Source: Paraflavitalea pollutisoli
GTDB taxonomy: Bacteria; Bacteroidota; Bacteroidia; Chitinophagales; Chitinophagaceae
Reading direction: 5' to 3'
DNA: 64,000 nt
Assembly (NCBI RefSeq): GCF_029360705.1
Contig: NZ_JARKMX010000008.1
Span: forward strand, 1,177,949-1,241,948
Under the pieces are notes generated by a model, which saw only the letters and a list, made by a program, of their open reading frames with translations, did not search any database and was not told the DNA's origin. A program made the position numbers and the translations under genes. Shown piece by piece: positions 1 to 9,869 of this stretch. How positions within the stretch are numbered: the stretch's first letter is position 1; every line of letters starts with the position of its first letter.

Positions 1-1
1 T

Positions 2-304
2 CTTGTAAAAGCGACGGGAGCAGCAGCCGATGCGTTGTACTCTTGCGCCCATGGCGCCGGGCGTAAACTTTCGCGCTTCGACACCATGAAATACTGGAAA
101 ACAGTGTTGAAAGAGAAACAACGCAAAGCCTACCGTCAGCAGTTCAGTGAATTGCTGGATAGATCGGGTAATTTTCCGAACGGCTATATCCAGGAGTTCG
201 ACTTTGCCTATAAAGAGGCCGGCGACATACTGGATCATATGCCTTATCTGCAGGAAGTAACGCATACGCGGCCAATTGTCACCGTGAAATACAGTGAGAT
301 CTAA
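2..304 (+). CDS. rtcB: RtcB-family RNA ligase, C-terminal part (5' end outside window)
   Basis: Only the last 100 codons lie in the window; the frame is open from base 2. The visible protein has the hallmark CAHGAGRKLSR block, matching the HGAGR motif of RtcB tRNA-splicing/RNA-repair ligases. In the family, the histidine of this block is the one that becomes guanylylated. The C-terminal stretch ends with EVTHTRPIVTVK, as in RtcB, where the last strand closes the active-site pocket. RtcB ligases join RNA 2',3'-cyclic phosphate or 3'-phosphate ends to 5'-OH using GTP and Mn2+. The gene ends at a TAA-region stop followed at once by a strong hairpin terminator, so it is the last gene of its transcript. 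The subtype cannot be decided from the tail alone. Confidence 0.85.
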   Translation, partial: LVKATGAAADALYSCAHGAGRKLSRFDTMKYWKTVLKEKQRKAYRQQFSELLDRSGNFPNGYIQEFDFAYKEAGDILDHMPYLQEVTHTRPIVTVKYSEI

Positions 305-310
305 TCGTAC

Positions 311-341
311 CAGGGGAACCTTCAACGGTTCCCCTGTTTTT
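311..341 (+). terminator. Rho-independent terminator after rtcB
   Basis: Perfect 10-bp arms (311-320 and 327-336, caggggaacc / ggttcccctg) enclose a 6-base loop and are followed by five T residues. It sits 7 bases after the RtcB stop codon. Confidence 0.9.
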
Positions 342-486
342 ATGCCTGCCCTACCAATGTGGCCTGCAAAACCATTTCAGGCAATCGAGAATTGGATTCA
401 GCCTTGTACGTCGACATGATGCGCCAGTTGGTAGAGATCATTTCGGTTAGCCTGGGCGACACTGCAATTTTGCCGAAAACACCGCC

Positions 487-1803
487 ATGAAGCAATTTTA
501 TGCCGCCCTGCTGGCCATACTCCCGTACCCCTGCATCGCGCAAACACAACCGCTACCAGATACCCGAACAAAACAGGCCCTGGTCGACAGTCTCTCCCAC
601 GCACTCAACCACTACTACGTCTACCCTGATAAAGCCGACGGGATGAGTCGGCACATCGCACAACAACTGCGCAACAACCGATACGACAGCGCTTCCAGTG
701 CTGCCGAACTGGCTAACCAACTGAATAAAGACCTGCGGACCATCTACAACGACAAGCACCTGGTGATTCGCTTCGACCCCGACCTCCAAAAAAGGATTAT
801 CGCTTTCAACACCACGAAACGTTCAGACCCTGCGGACCAACAAAGGGAACAACGCCAGAACTATTTCTTCAGGAAGTTGGAGATCTTACCTTCCAATATA
901 GGCTACCTCGAATTCACCAATTTCGCTGATACCAGCGCAGCCGCCCGTAAAACCATCCGGGCCGCGCTGCAATTTCTGGAGCATACGGACGCCATCATTA
1001 TTGACCTGCGTAATAATTATGGTGGCAATGGAATCCTGGCCGGTGAGTTCGCGGGTTTCTTCTTCGATAAGAAAATCTTTGGCGGTCGCAGTTACAACCG
1101 GCTGACCAATCAATGGACGGATCAATGGCTACAAAACAACCCCGCTGTAACGCAGGGCTTGTATATGAATATGCCTATCTACCTGTTAACCAGCCATCGC
1201 ACATTTTCAGCTGCGGAAGGACTGGCCTACACGTTACAAACATTACGCAAAGCGACCGTAGTAGGTGACACGACCCGGGGTGGTGCACATCTTACCCGCA
1301 GCTTCAGTCTCGGCAATGGGTTTGTTGGTTTTATTCCCTTCACCCGTCACGAAAACGCCGTCACCCATACTGATTGGGAGGGCACAGGGGTGCTACCGGA
1401 TGTATACGCTTCAGAAAACAACAGTTTGCCCCAAGCACAAAAGCTCATCCTGCAGCGACAACTCACGACTACCACCCATGAAAACGAACAACGAAAGATC
1501 CAATGGCAGATCAACTACCTGACTGCGCAGCAACCAGCGTGGACACCCACCGCCAACGAACTGAAGACGCTGGCTGGCGAATTTGAAGAATTTGTCTTCC
1601 TGGTTCGCGATGGTCAGTTGGTCTGTGTGAATAAACACCAGTCCAACCAAACCAACAGGCTAGTATCTATTGAACGGAACCTGTTTCAGGTGAACGCTTC
1701 CATGCAGGTAGCCTTCTTCGTAAACGATCAGGGACTAGCTGATACCGTTAAGTTATACTGGAATGATGGCTGGGTCGACACGATCAAACGGACTGGCCCC
1801 TAA
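487..1803 (+). CDS. Secreted S41-family serine peptidase (tricorn/CTP-like)
   Basis: The 438-residue protein starts at ATG 487 with a short hydrophobic signal peptide ending near residue 18 (CIAQ). Residues about 30-110 form an N-terminal helical S41 region containing IYNDKHLVIRF. Residues 137-310 carry the peptidase core: GYLEFTNF, then IIIDLRNNYGGNG near 173-182, and the nucleophile segment TSHRTFSAAEG with Ser241. GDTTRGGAH follows near 260. No PDZ domain is evident. This arrangement is common in exported Bacteroidota S41 peptidases, which cleave unfolded or signal-tagged periplasmic proteins. The C-terminal 100 residues are poorly conserved. It appears to be a single-gene unit, bounded upstream by the rtcB terminator and downstream by a hairpin. 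Confidence 0.85.
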   Translation: MKQFYAALLAILPYPCIAQTQPLPDTRTKQALVDSLSHALNHYYVYPDKADGMSRHIAQQLRNNRYDSASSAAELANQLNKDLRTIYNDKHLVIRFDPDLQKRIIAFNTTKRSDPADQQREQRQNYFFRKLEILPSNIGYLEFTNFADTSAAARKTIRAALQFLEHTDAIIIDLRNNYGGNGILAGEFAGFFFDKKIFGGRSYNRLTNQWTDQWLQNNPAVTQGLYMNMPIYLLTSHRTFSAAEGLAYTLQTLRKATVVGDTTRGGAHLTRSFSLGNGFVGFIPFTRHENAVTHTDWEGTGVLPDVYASENNSLPQAQKLILQRQLTTTTHENEQRKIQWQINYLTAQQPAWTPTANELKTLAGEFEEFVFLVRDGQLVCVNKHQSNQTNRLVSIERNLFQVNASMQVAFFVNDQGLADTVKLYWNDGWVDTIKRTGP

Positions 1804-1858
1804 GCCAGTCTCTACAGCAGGGTACCGTTAGCACTTTGTTAATGCCTCCGTTAGGACC

Positions 1859-1907
1859 GACCAAACGCCGCCTGTACATCATGATAAAGCGGCGTTTGGT
1901 CAAAAAA
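1859..1907 (+). terminator. Terminator hairpin after the S41 peptidase
   Basis: Perfect 13-bp arms (1859-1871 gaccaaacgccgc and 1889-1901 gcggcgtttggtc) are separated by 17 bases and followed by six A residues rather than a T run. It lies between the S41 stop and the next start. It could act as a terminator or as an mRNA-stabilising stem. Confidence 0.65.
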
Positions 1908-1944
1908 CCTATCTTGCCTGCGGAACGCCTAGTAACATTGAGCC

Positions 1945-4617
1945 ATGATCAAAACAACCCTGCTTGCACTCGTAAGTATAGCCAGTACTTTCTTCGCTAC
2001 CGCCCAGAACGTCAAGGGCGATACCGCCATCGTTCGCAAACAATATTATACCCAACGTCTTACAGGTACTATCACCCTGGACGGGGTGCCCGATGAAGCA
2101 GCCTGGAATGCTGTGCCGTGGGGCGGCGAATTCACCCAATGGCAACCCCATGAAGGCAACGCTCCCTCCCAGCCCACCAGCTTCAAGATCCTCTACGACG
2201 AAAAATTTCTCTACGTAGCGTATCGCTGCCACGATTCGGCGCCCGACTCTATCGTGCGCCGCATGGACCGCCGTGACCGTTTTCCCGGCGACTGGGTCGA
2301 GATCAATATCGACAGCTACCATGACCTGCGTACCTGATTTTCTTTCACCCTATCTGCCTCGGGTGTACGCAGCGAAGAATTCGCCTCCAATGACGGCAAC
2401 AACTGGGATGCCAACTGGAACCCCATCTGGTTTGCCAAAACCCGCATCGATCAACAAGGGTGGACAGCCGAAGTGAAGATTCCCCTTAGCCAGCTTCGCT
2501 ATGGCAATGAACCCGATAAGGTATGGGGCCTGCAGGTGAACCGACGCCTGTTTCGCAAAGAAGAACGTTCCTACTGGCAATACATTCCGCAGAACTCCGG
2601 CGTATGGGTGAGCCGTTTTGGTGAACTGCGCGGATTAAAAGACATCCCCACTTACCGCCAGGTAGAAATTGCGCCTTATGTTATTGCACAAGTCGATAAA
2701 TACAAAGAACAACCTGGCAATCCCTTCGCCAAAGGCCTCGATGGCAAAATTACGGCAGGGCTCGATGGCAAACTGGCCGTTACGAATGACCTCATCCTCG
2801 ACTTTACCATCAACCCCGATTTCGGGCAGGTAGAAGCCGATCCATCACAAGTGCGCATCGATGGGTTCCAGAACTTCTTCGAAGAGCGCCGCCCCTTCTT
2901 CATTGAAAGCCGCAACATCTTTGATTACCAACTGACCGGTTCTGAAGCAGGTGGCGATTACGACTCCGACCTGTTGTTTTATTCGCGGCGTGTTGGCAGT
3001 TCACCCCATGGCTATCCCAACCTCGGCAATGGCGAGTACATGAAATCGCCTCAAAACACTTCCATATTGGGGGCTGCCAAGTTCAGCGGCAAAACGAAGA
3101 AAGGCTGGAGTATCGGCATCCTGGAGAGCGTGACCCAGCGTGAGATGGCTACCATCGACCATAGCGGTGATCGCCGCAAAGAACTGGTAGAACCGCTTAC
3201 CAATTACTTTGTGGGGCGCCTGCAAAAAGACATCAAATCGGGCAATACCATTATCGGTGGCATCTTCACCGCCGTGAACCGCGAGAAAGGGCTTCATGAC
3301 TTCCTGCATAAAAGTGCCTATTCGGCCGGCATCGATTTTCTACAATACTGGCGCAACAGGGCGTGGTACCTGCGGGGCAATATCGTATTCAGCCAGGTGC
3401 AGGGCAGCAAGGAAGCTATCCTGCATACACAAACCGCCTTCGAGCACCTCTTCCAGCGGCTGGATGCACCCGAAGTATCAGTAGACAGTAACCGCACTTC
3501 ACTGGCAGGCATGGGTGGTACAATCCGCTTTGGAAAAATAGGCGGCAAGAGGGGAAAACATGGGGAGATCTTGCGTTTTGAAACCGGCGTTACTTTCCGG
3601 TCACCGGAGCTGGAGCTGAATGATATCGGCTTTATGCTGACCGCCAATGAGATCAACCATTTTACCTGGGCTGGTGTACAATGGCAAAAACCTATCCTGG
3701 TATTCCGCCAGGCCAGGATCAACTACAACCATTGGTCGCGCTGGGATTTTGGCGGCCAGTTCCTGAACCAGGCTTTCAACACCAATACACACGCTACTTT
3801 CAACAACAACTACCAGGCAGGTACGGGCCTTACCTGGACAGTATATGACGTCAGCAACACCGCTTTACGTGGTTCGACGTCCATGCGCCAGCCAGGTGCA
3901 TTGGCTCATAACATTTACCTGAACAGCGATATGCGCAAAAAGGTCTATGCCAATCTCTCCTTCTACAATGTGTGGGGATCTGAAAACAGCATTAAGAACC
4001 ATGAAATCAATGCTGGTGTTACCTATCAACCCATCAATGCGTTGCAATTCAGCATCAGTGGCGCCTACCAGCATTACTGGCGCCGGCAGGATCAATATGT
4101 ATCGACCGCGGACTTCAACGGCATGACCCGGACCATTGTGGGCGAAGTAACACAAAATACCCTGCGCTTCACGGGTCGCCTCAGCTATAATATTACGCCC
4201 GACCTTACCCTGCAATACTATGGACAACCTTATACCACCCGCCCACTGTATGATCATTTTGGATATGTATCCGACCCGCATGCCAGCCATTACGACAACC
4301 GCTTCCACCCCTATCAGCCGGGAGAGATCAGTGAGAACAACGGACTATTTTCGGTTGACGAAAACAAAGACGGTGTCACCGATTACACCTTCCGCAAGCC
4401 CGACTTCAATTTTGTGCAATTCCGTTCCAACCTGGTGATACGTTGGGAATACAAACCGGGTTCGGAGCTTTACCTGGTATGGTCGCAGGGCAATACGCCC
4501 GACGCCTCGCAGGACCTTGACCGCCCGCTGTTCCGAAGCCTGGTCAACAATGCTTTCAGCAACGAGCAGGCCAGAAATATCTTCCTGGTGAAATGCACGT
4601 ACCGGTTTGTGCGATAA
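1945..4617 (+). pseudogene. DUF5916 / CBM9-like outer-membrane protein, interrupted by in-frame TGA
   Basis: Two open segments in the same frame (1945-2337 and 2338-4617) together encode one DUF5916 protein of about 890 residues. It has a signal peptide (MIKTTLLALVSIASTFFATAQ), a CBM9-like N-terminal domain (ITLDGVPDEAAWNAVPW, LYVAYRCHDS, GDWVEINIDSYHD), and a long C-terminal beta-rich region ending in the aromatic strand CTYRFVR, typical of outer-membrane barrels. The frame is broken by a single TGA at 2335-2337, between RT and FSFTLSASGVR. Sequence on both sides matches the family without a shift, so one base change explains it. The second segment could restart at ATG 2473 but would lack the signal peptide and half of CBM9. 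It is either a recent nonsense mutation, a sequencing error or a read-through site. Confidence 0.85.
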
Positions 4618-4620
4618 ACG

Positions 4621-7554
4621 TCAACGTTTAATGGTTTCTGGAACTACACCGTAAGCTGGTGCCGCGTTTCCAAAACGGATCAGTATTCTATCAAGTATCA
4701 CACCGGGGTCGATGGCGTAGATGGTCAGCCGGTGTTTGCCGGGCAATAAAGAAGGCCATGCTATTTGACGGACCGTCGTATTACTTAACACATTCTGCTT
4801 CCATTCTTCGCTGCGGCCCAACGTTCTGGTATCCACCACCTGAACAGCTCCATCATCCAGCCGTACACCATATCTCATACTGACACTGTTGTGCAATGTA
4901 TGGGTAGGCAGTGTATAGATACGAGCAACAGGCGGTTCCTGGCTGAGCGAGAAAAACGTATACGCTATGGTGGCAGCACCTGTTGCCGGCAGGCTATCGG
5001 TCAAAGCGACATAGGCGCGCCGTTCGACGTTCGCTTCTACCGATGCGCCAGAGTGGCCGAGATTCGCCACCCTACGCCAGGAGCTGCCAATGCCAGTCGT
5101 TAGCAGACTGCTTCCCGCAGCCTTTATTGACACCAGCTTGTTTTGCTCCACAAACCCCTTGTACGCCGACCAGCCTGCAATGCCTGGCCTCTTGGCGCTG
5201 ACCAACACACGTTCCTGCCGGTCATTGGCCTGAAAAACGATGTACCCGCTTGATACAGTACCTGCTGGCGCCTTTGCAACATCAATACTCACCCAAAGCC
5301 GGATGCTGTTATTGGGATAGCCTTGTGTTAACCGACCACGGGTTGCCGACAACCGTATCCAGTCTGCTGAAGTTTTTGCCGTCCACTCGACCGCCATCGT
5401 ATCACCCAGAAAAACATCTATGAACCGCTGCTCCTCCAGGCCGGCCGTAAAGACGGGTAAGGCAGGAGCAGCGTTATGGACCGTATTAGTATCCTGCCCT
5501 TCCACGGCCACCGCCCAATCCCGTTGCACGGCCGGGTTGCCTGCAGGCAATACCGGGGGAAGAAACACCGGCAAATTCCGAGGCTGCATCGACATAATAT
5601 GCTTCCACTTACCGCCGGCGAGTTGTTCGTTGTAGAAGGCCGTCTCGCGTTCAATACTATCCTGCATAGCCCTACTCAAGCGCGCATAATCATTGGCCAC
5701 CAAACGCCCTTGCTGGTGATAGATCCACGCTTTATCGCGGTACAGGAATTTCTTGTTGAGCCAGGATGCCCCCATGACGGGATAGTAAACCAGTTGGTAA
5801 AAAGCGGCGCGACTATCAGTTGACAGCTGCCCGCGCAAAGCGCGCACAGTCTGCTCCAGTCGGGAATACCCATCAATACGTCTTTGGGCTTCGTCGCGAT
5901 AACTAAAATGATTATAACCCGTCAGCCTTGTTTTTGTAGTCGGCTCCGTCTGGCTCCAGCCCATGAACTCGGGCCGCCGTTCGAAGGCCATTTGATAATA
6001 CTGCCACATGATGGAAGAGAGCGCGGACGCTGTTCCTCTATCCACCTGCTGGGCCAGCCAGCGGTTCAAATGACCGTACAGACTGAGCCCGTCTTTGAAA
6101 GCGCTGGCATCGTAAGCCATGTCGAGGAACAGTTGCGTGTTGTACTCCAGCGGTTTGATATCGCCCACATTCAACACCCACAGTTGCCGGGCACCATGGT
6201 CGTAGGCTTTCATCATTTCTTCGCGCATCAACCCGGGATGGGCCGTACCGAGCCACAGGTAATCATGCGGCCGCCCCCAGTAAGAAGCATGGTAGTACAC
6301 ACCGGCACCGCCTTTGCGCTTTTGTTCCGTTTCATTACTCAACCGTTGAATGTAGCCATAGTTATCATCGGGCCATACCAGCGTTATGTCATCCGGTAAC
6401 CGAAGCCCTTTATCGTAAATATCCAATACCTCTTTGTAGGCCGTGAATACCTGTGGGATACGCGCAGTATCCATTTGTCGGTATTTCGCCAGCAACCCCC
6501 GTTGGTCCTGAAAGATCTGTTCCAGTAAAGGCACGGCTGCTGCAGGATCTTTGATGCCTTCCATACCACTGTCGTGTACACCACGCATACCCATTGAATA
6601 GATCACCGATTGCTGGCCGGTTTGCCGAACCCGTTCTTCCCAATATTGGTATACCCGGTTGCGGTTCGTGATATAATTAAAGGGGCCCATGGAGCTCTCC
6701 TCCCATTCGCTCACGTTGTTGCGCATCATAGGTTCGGCGTGAGAAGTACCTACTACGATGGCATAAGCTTCAGCCATCGCAGGATTACCGGGATAGTGAT
6801 AAAATGCTTTGGTACTGGGGTGCATTGCCGGCCAGATGAGGTTGGCTTTCAGGCGGAGCAACAACTCAAAAACCTTTGCGTAGGTTTTGGGGCCTATATC
6901 ACCCGTTTCGCGTTCAAACGTTTTGGCAGCCCAGGGTTGCAAACCCCAATCTTCATCGTTGATAAAGATGCCGCGGTATTTAACGGAAGGCGTTGGTGAC
7001 AAATACGGCGCCTGGTGGATCGACAACGTGGCTTTTCGCCGCACTGGTGCATTGGCCCACCAATACCAGGGAGAAACGCCGATCTGCTCCGACAGCGCAA
7101 ATACCCCATAAGCCATACCGCGCACATCGCTGCCTGCAATCACCAGGGCCTGGTCTATTTCAGGCATAGGGCGATTCACCACTCGTACGCCATAGCGCTC
7201 CCAGCCACCTGATAAAGAAGTCAGCCACTGGCCATGTACGCCCATCACCTGACTGATCAATGGCGCGCCCACGCGACCGATGACTACCACACACCTACCA
7301 GCCCCCGCCAACCGGGTGACCACGGGAGGCCGCTTACCAGTGACCCGCTGAATATCATCGGCCAATAAATGAGCCGCTATGGAATCCAGCTTTTCACCGC
7401 CCGACTGGTATACAATGGAAGCGGTTCCGGCTTTGCTTACCAGGTGGAAACGATCGGCCTGCCGGGCGAATAGCCCAACTGGCAATAAGATGAGTAAAAT
7501 CAGGAAAAACGGCCAGTGGCGAACGGGCAGGAAGGCAATCATATAGCAAGGCAT
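4621..7554 (-). CDS. GH115 xylan alpha-1,2-glucuronidase
   Basis: About 977 residues from ATG 7554. The longer reading from TTG 7575 is less likely, and ATG 7542 is also possible. A hydrophobic signal segment (FFLILLILLPVGLFA) directs export. The N-terminal alpha/beta domain contains GMAYGVFALSEQIGVSPWYWW. The catalytic domain contains KYRGIFINDEDWGLQPWA, AMHPSTKAF, GTSHAEPMMRNN and WPDDNYGYIQRL, all characteristic of GH115. GH115 enzymes remove glucuronic or 4-O-methylglucuronic acid from xylan side chains. The C-terminal third (about 680-970) is beta-rich, as in the family. The gene converges on the DUF5916 gene with only three bases between the stop codons. No other xylan gene is adjacent. 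Confidence 0.88.
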   Translation of the reverse strand: MPCYMIAFLPVRHWPFFLILLILLPVGLFARQADRFHLVSKAGTASIVYQSGGEKLDSIAAHLLADDIQRVTGKRPPVVTRLAGAGRCVVVIGRVGAPLISQVMGVHGQWLTSLSGGWERYGVRVVNRPMPEIDQALVIAGSDVRGMAYGVFALSEQIGVSPWYWWANAPVRRKATLSIHQAPYLSPTPSVKYRGIFINDEDWGLQPWAAKTFERETGDIGPKTYAKVFELLLRLKANLIWPAMHPSTKAFYHYPGNPAMAEAYAIVVGTSHAEPMMRNNVSEWEESSMGPFNYITNRNRVYQYWEERVRQTGQQSVIYSMGMRGVHDSGMEGIKDPAAAVPLLEQIFQDQRGLLAKYRQMDTARIPQVFTAYKEVLDIYDKGLRLPDDITLVWPDDNYGYIQRLSNETEQKRKGGAGVYYHASYWGRPHDYLWLGTAHPGLMREEMMKAYDHGARQLWVLNVGDIKPLEYNTQLFLDMAYDASAFKDGLSLYGHLNRWLAQQVDRGTASALSSIMWQYYQMAFERRPEFMGWSQTEPTTKTRLTGYNHFSYRDEAQRRIDGYSRLEQTVRALRGQLSTDSRAAFYQLVYYPVMGASWLNKKFLYRDKAWIYHQQGRLVANDYARLSRAMQDSIERETAFYNEQLAGGKWKHIMSMQPRNLPVFLPPVLPAGNPAVQRDWAVAVEGQDTNTVHNAAPALPVFTAGLEEQRFIDVFLGDTMAVEWTAKTSADWIRLSATRGRLTQGYPNNSIRLWVSIDVAKAPAGTVSSGYIVFQANDRQERVLVSAKRPGIAGWSAYKGFVEQNKLVSIKAAGSSLLTTGIGSSWRRVANLGHSGASVEANVERRAYVALTDSLPATGAATIAYTFFSLSQEPPVARIYTLPTHTLHNSVSMRYGVRLDDGAVQVVDTRTLGRSEEWKQNVLSNTTVRQIAWPSLLPGKHRLTIYAIDPGVILDRILIRFGNAAPAYGVVPETIKR

Positions 7555-7826
7555 TATCCGTAGTGTGTTGTGCAAAAACGCTCCCTAAAATGGTGAATAA
7601 CTGTAACATACTCATCCTGTACTATGGGGTATGGACGAGCAATGGCAGGGTGTCGATGATAGGTCAAAAGCCGTTGTATAGGGGTGGTTAACGACAAATA
7701 GCGGGGCAATTCGGACAAACTGCCTGCCGGACCCCGCCACTGTACTAAATATCAGTAATTTTAGTCTGCCTACGATCCGCACCCCGCACAACGAATCAAA
7801 ACATATTCATCAACAATTACTCAGCT

Positions 7827-8435
7827 ATGAAAAAGATGATCTTTATGGCCATGGCACTGGCCACACTTGCTTTTATCGTGCCTACCAATCCGCTGACCGA
7901 CAAAGAAAGAAAAGATGCCATCGACCTCTTGCATTCCACGCAAAAAGAATTGATGGATGAGATCAAAGGATTGAGTGAAGCGCAACTCAAGTACAAGCCT
8001 TCCCCTGATCGCTGGAGCGTAGAAGAATGTGTGAAGCACATTGTAGTTACAGAAGGTATGCTGTGGCAAATGACAGAAGCCGCTATCAAGCAGCCTGCCA
8101 ATCCCGAAAAACGCAGTGAGATCAAAGTGACCGACGAACAAGCCGTTAAGATGGTTGAGGACCGCAGCGAAAAGCGCAAGACCTCCGACCAGCTCAAACC
8201 AGAAAACACCAAGTACGCCACACTGGCTGAGGCACTCGACGCGTTCAAGACAGGTCGCACAAAACTGGAGGACTATATCAAGACCACCAACGACGACCTG
8301 CGCGGCCACGTGATGACCATGCCTTTCGGCAGCGTAGACAGCTACCAGATGCTGTTGTTCCTGGCGGCTCATACCAACCGGCACACACAACAAATACGTG
8401 AAGTAAAAGCCGACGCCGGATTTCCTAAGCAATAA
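7827..8435 (+). CDS. DinB-superfamily protein with signal peptide
   Basis: The 202-residue protein begins with a hydrophobic export signal (MKKMIFMAMALATLAFIV). It then has the four-helix DinB/YfiT fold, with RWSVEECVKHIVVTEG providing the first metal-ligand histidine and AAHTNRHTQQIREV providing the other two in the usual HxxxH arrangement. Family members bind a divalent metal; some are thiol-dependent transferases, but most have no known substrate. Export of a DinB protein is less common than the cytoplasmic form, though it recurs in Bacteroidota. It is the first gene of a tight three-gene run: the MoaD/ThiS gene starts 9 bases after its stop. Confidence 0.85.
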   Translation: MKKMIFMAMALATLAFIVPTNPLTDKERKDAIDLLHSTQKELMDEIKGLSEAQLKYKPSPDRWSVEECVKHIVVTEGMLWQMTEAAIKQPANPEKRSEIKVTDEQAVKMVEDRSEKRKTSDQLKPENTKYATLAEALDAFKTGRTKLEDYIKTTNDDLRGHVMTMPFGSVDSYQMLLFLAAHTNRHTQQIREVKADAGFPKQ

Positions 8436-8444
8436 TGTACCGGC

Positions 8445-8717
8445 ATGCCTACCGTCAAGTTTACCCAGGCTCTCAAACGTTTTTTCCCCGGCCTGCAGAA
8501 CATGCAGGCCGGCGGAAAAACGCTCGCTGCCATTCTCGATGAAATGGAAGGGCACTTTCCTGGTATCCGCCGTTATCTACTCGACGAACAAGGCCGGCTG
8601 CGCAAACATGTAAACATCTTCATCGATGGTGCGCTCATCAAAGACAAAACACACCTCACAGACCCCTTCAACGACAACAGCGAGATCTACATCCTGCAAG
8701 CCCTTTCGGGCGGATAA
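8445..8717 (+). CDS. MoaD/ThiS-family ubiquitin-like protein
   Basis: The 90-residue beta-grasp protein ends in Gly-Gly (ILQALSGG), the C-terminus that E1-like enzymes adenylate or thiocarboxylate in MoaD and ThiS. Other family marks are the N-terminal strand MPTVKFTQALKRFF, the helix GKTLAAILDEMEGHFPGI and the HVNIFIDGALI strand. It lies between a DinB protein and a BNR propeller, with 9- and 18-base gaps. No MoaE, ThiF/MoeB, ThiG or JAB peptidase gene is in the window, so a standard role in molybdopterin or thiamine synthesis is not supported by context. It may be a sulfur carrier or protein modifier for its neighbours, which is inference. Confidence 0.85.
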   Translation: MPTVKFTQALKRFFPGLQNMQAGGKTLAAILDEMEGHFPGIRRYLLDEQGRLRKHVNIFIDGALIKDKTHLTDPFNDNSEIYILQALSGG

Positions 8718-8735
8718 CACTTCAACCAACGTTAT

Positions 8736-9818
8736 ATGAAAACAACGCTATTGCTGGGAACCCGCAAAGGGTTCATCGCCTATGAATACAGGCATGGTGC
8801 CTGGCAATCGGCCAACCTTTCTTTCGAGGGCCAACCCGTATCCATCGCGTATGCCGATCCTCGTAATGGCACCTGGTGGGCGGCATTGGACCATGGACAT
8901 TGGGGTGTAAAACTCCACCGATCCAGAGATCGGGGCCGCAACTGGCAAGAGGTGGCCGCACCCGCCTATCCGGAAGGAGCCGAAGTAAAAGATGGTCAGC
9001 CCGCTTCCACACGCTATATCTGGTCGATGGCACATGGCGGCATACAATACCCCTCCCGTTTGTGGGCAGGTACCGATCCCGGCGGACTTTTCGTGAGCGA
9101 AGACGAAGGAAATAGTTTTGAGTTGGTAACATCATTGTGGGATCACCCCTCCCGCAAAGAGTTTTGGATGGGCGGAGGACGCGACCTGCCTGGCATACAT
9201 TCCATTGTCGTGGACCCACGCAACGAAAATCATGTTCATATCGGCATCAGTTGTGCCGGTGTATTCGAAACGACCGATGCCGGCAAAACCTGGAACGTGC
9301 GCAACCATGGACTGCGCGCTAACTTTCTGCCAGACCCCAGCACGGATGTAGGGCATGATCCGCACATACTGGTGGCCGCTCCGGGCAACCCCGATCATCT
9401 CTGGCAACAAAATCATTGTGGTATCTTTCGTTCTGTCAATGGAGCCCGGCAATGGGAAGATGTAGGACAACCCGGTGGCCCGGCCTGGTTCGGTTTTGCC
9501 ATTGCAGTAGCCGACGACAATCCATTGCAAGCCTGGGTAGCACCCGCCAACAGCGATGAAACACGTACGGCCATAAATGGAGCCTTATGTATTTGCCGTA
9601 CGGATGATGGGGGGCGATCCTGGCAGGAGCAACGCCATGGACTTCCTCAATCCAACTGCTTCGACATCGTATACCGCCATGCCCTAACTAGTTCCGGCCA
9701 TGGTGTTGCCTTTGGCACTACCACCGGCAATCTCTTCTTTTCCCCAGACAAAGGCGAACACTGGCAGGTGGTCAACAATTACCTGCCCATGATCCATTCT
9801 GTACAATTCGCCGATTGA
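8736..9818 (+). CDS. BNR/sortilin-like beta-propeller protein (exo-alpha-sialidase-like)
   Basis: The 360-residue protein shows repeated Asp-box-like blades: SRDRGRNWQEV, SEDEGNSFELV, TTDAGKTWNVR, SVNGARQWEDV, RTDDGGRSWQEQ and SPDKGEHWQVV. These are the S-x-D-x-G-x-x-W repeats of BNR and sortilin-type propellers. It begins MKTTLLLGTRKGFIAYEY and has no signal peptide, so it is probably cytoplasmic. Database names such as sialidase or glycosyl hydrolase rest on the fold only; no catalytic triad can be assigned here. It is the third gene of the DinB-MoaD-BNR run and is followed by a terminator hairpin. Its tight link to a MoaD/ThiS protein suggests that the two work together. Confidence 0.8.
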   Translation: MKTTLLLGTRKGFIAYEYRHGAWQSANLSFEGQPVSIAYADPRNGTWWAALDHGHWGVKLHRSRDRGRNWQEVAAPAYPEGAEVKDGQPASTRYIWSMAHGGIQYPSRLWAGTDPGGLFVSEDEGNSFELVTSLWDHPSRKEFWMGGGRDLPGIHSIVVDPRNENHVHIGISCAGVFETTDAGKTWNVRNHGLRANFLPDPSTDVGHDPHILVAAPGNPDHLWQQNHCGIFRSVNGARQWEDVGQPGGPAWFGFAIAVADDNPLQAWVAPANSDETRTAINGALCICRTDDGGRSWQEQRHGLPQSNCFDIVYRHALTSSGHGVAFGTTTGNLFFSPDKGEHWQVVNNYLPMIHSVQFAD

Positions 9819-9836
9819 CTGGTCTTCCTGAGAATG

Positions 9837-9869
9837 AAGAGGCCCCTGTATACACCAGGGGCCGTCTTA
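9837..9869 (+). terminator. Terminator of the DinB-MoaD-BNR operon
   Basis: Arms ggcccctg (9841-9848) and caggggcc (9856-9863), extended by flanking AAGA and TCTT pairing, form a hairpin with a 7-base loop just after the BNR stop. The T tract is weak. Confidence 0.7.

Noticed and set aside
2335-2337. TGA as selenocysteine codon
   Set aside because: DUF5916 proteins have no known Sec position and no stem-loop of that kind was noticed just downstream; nonsense change is simpler.
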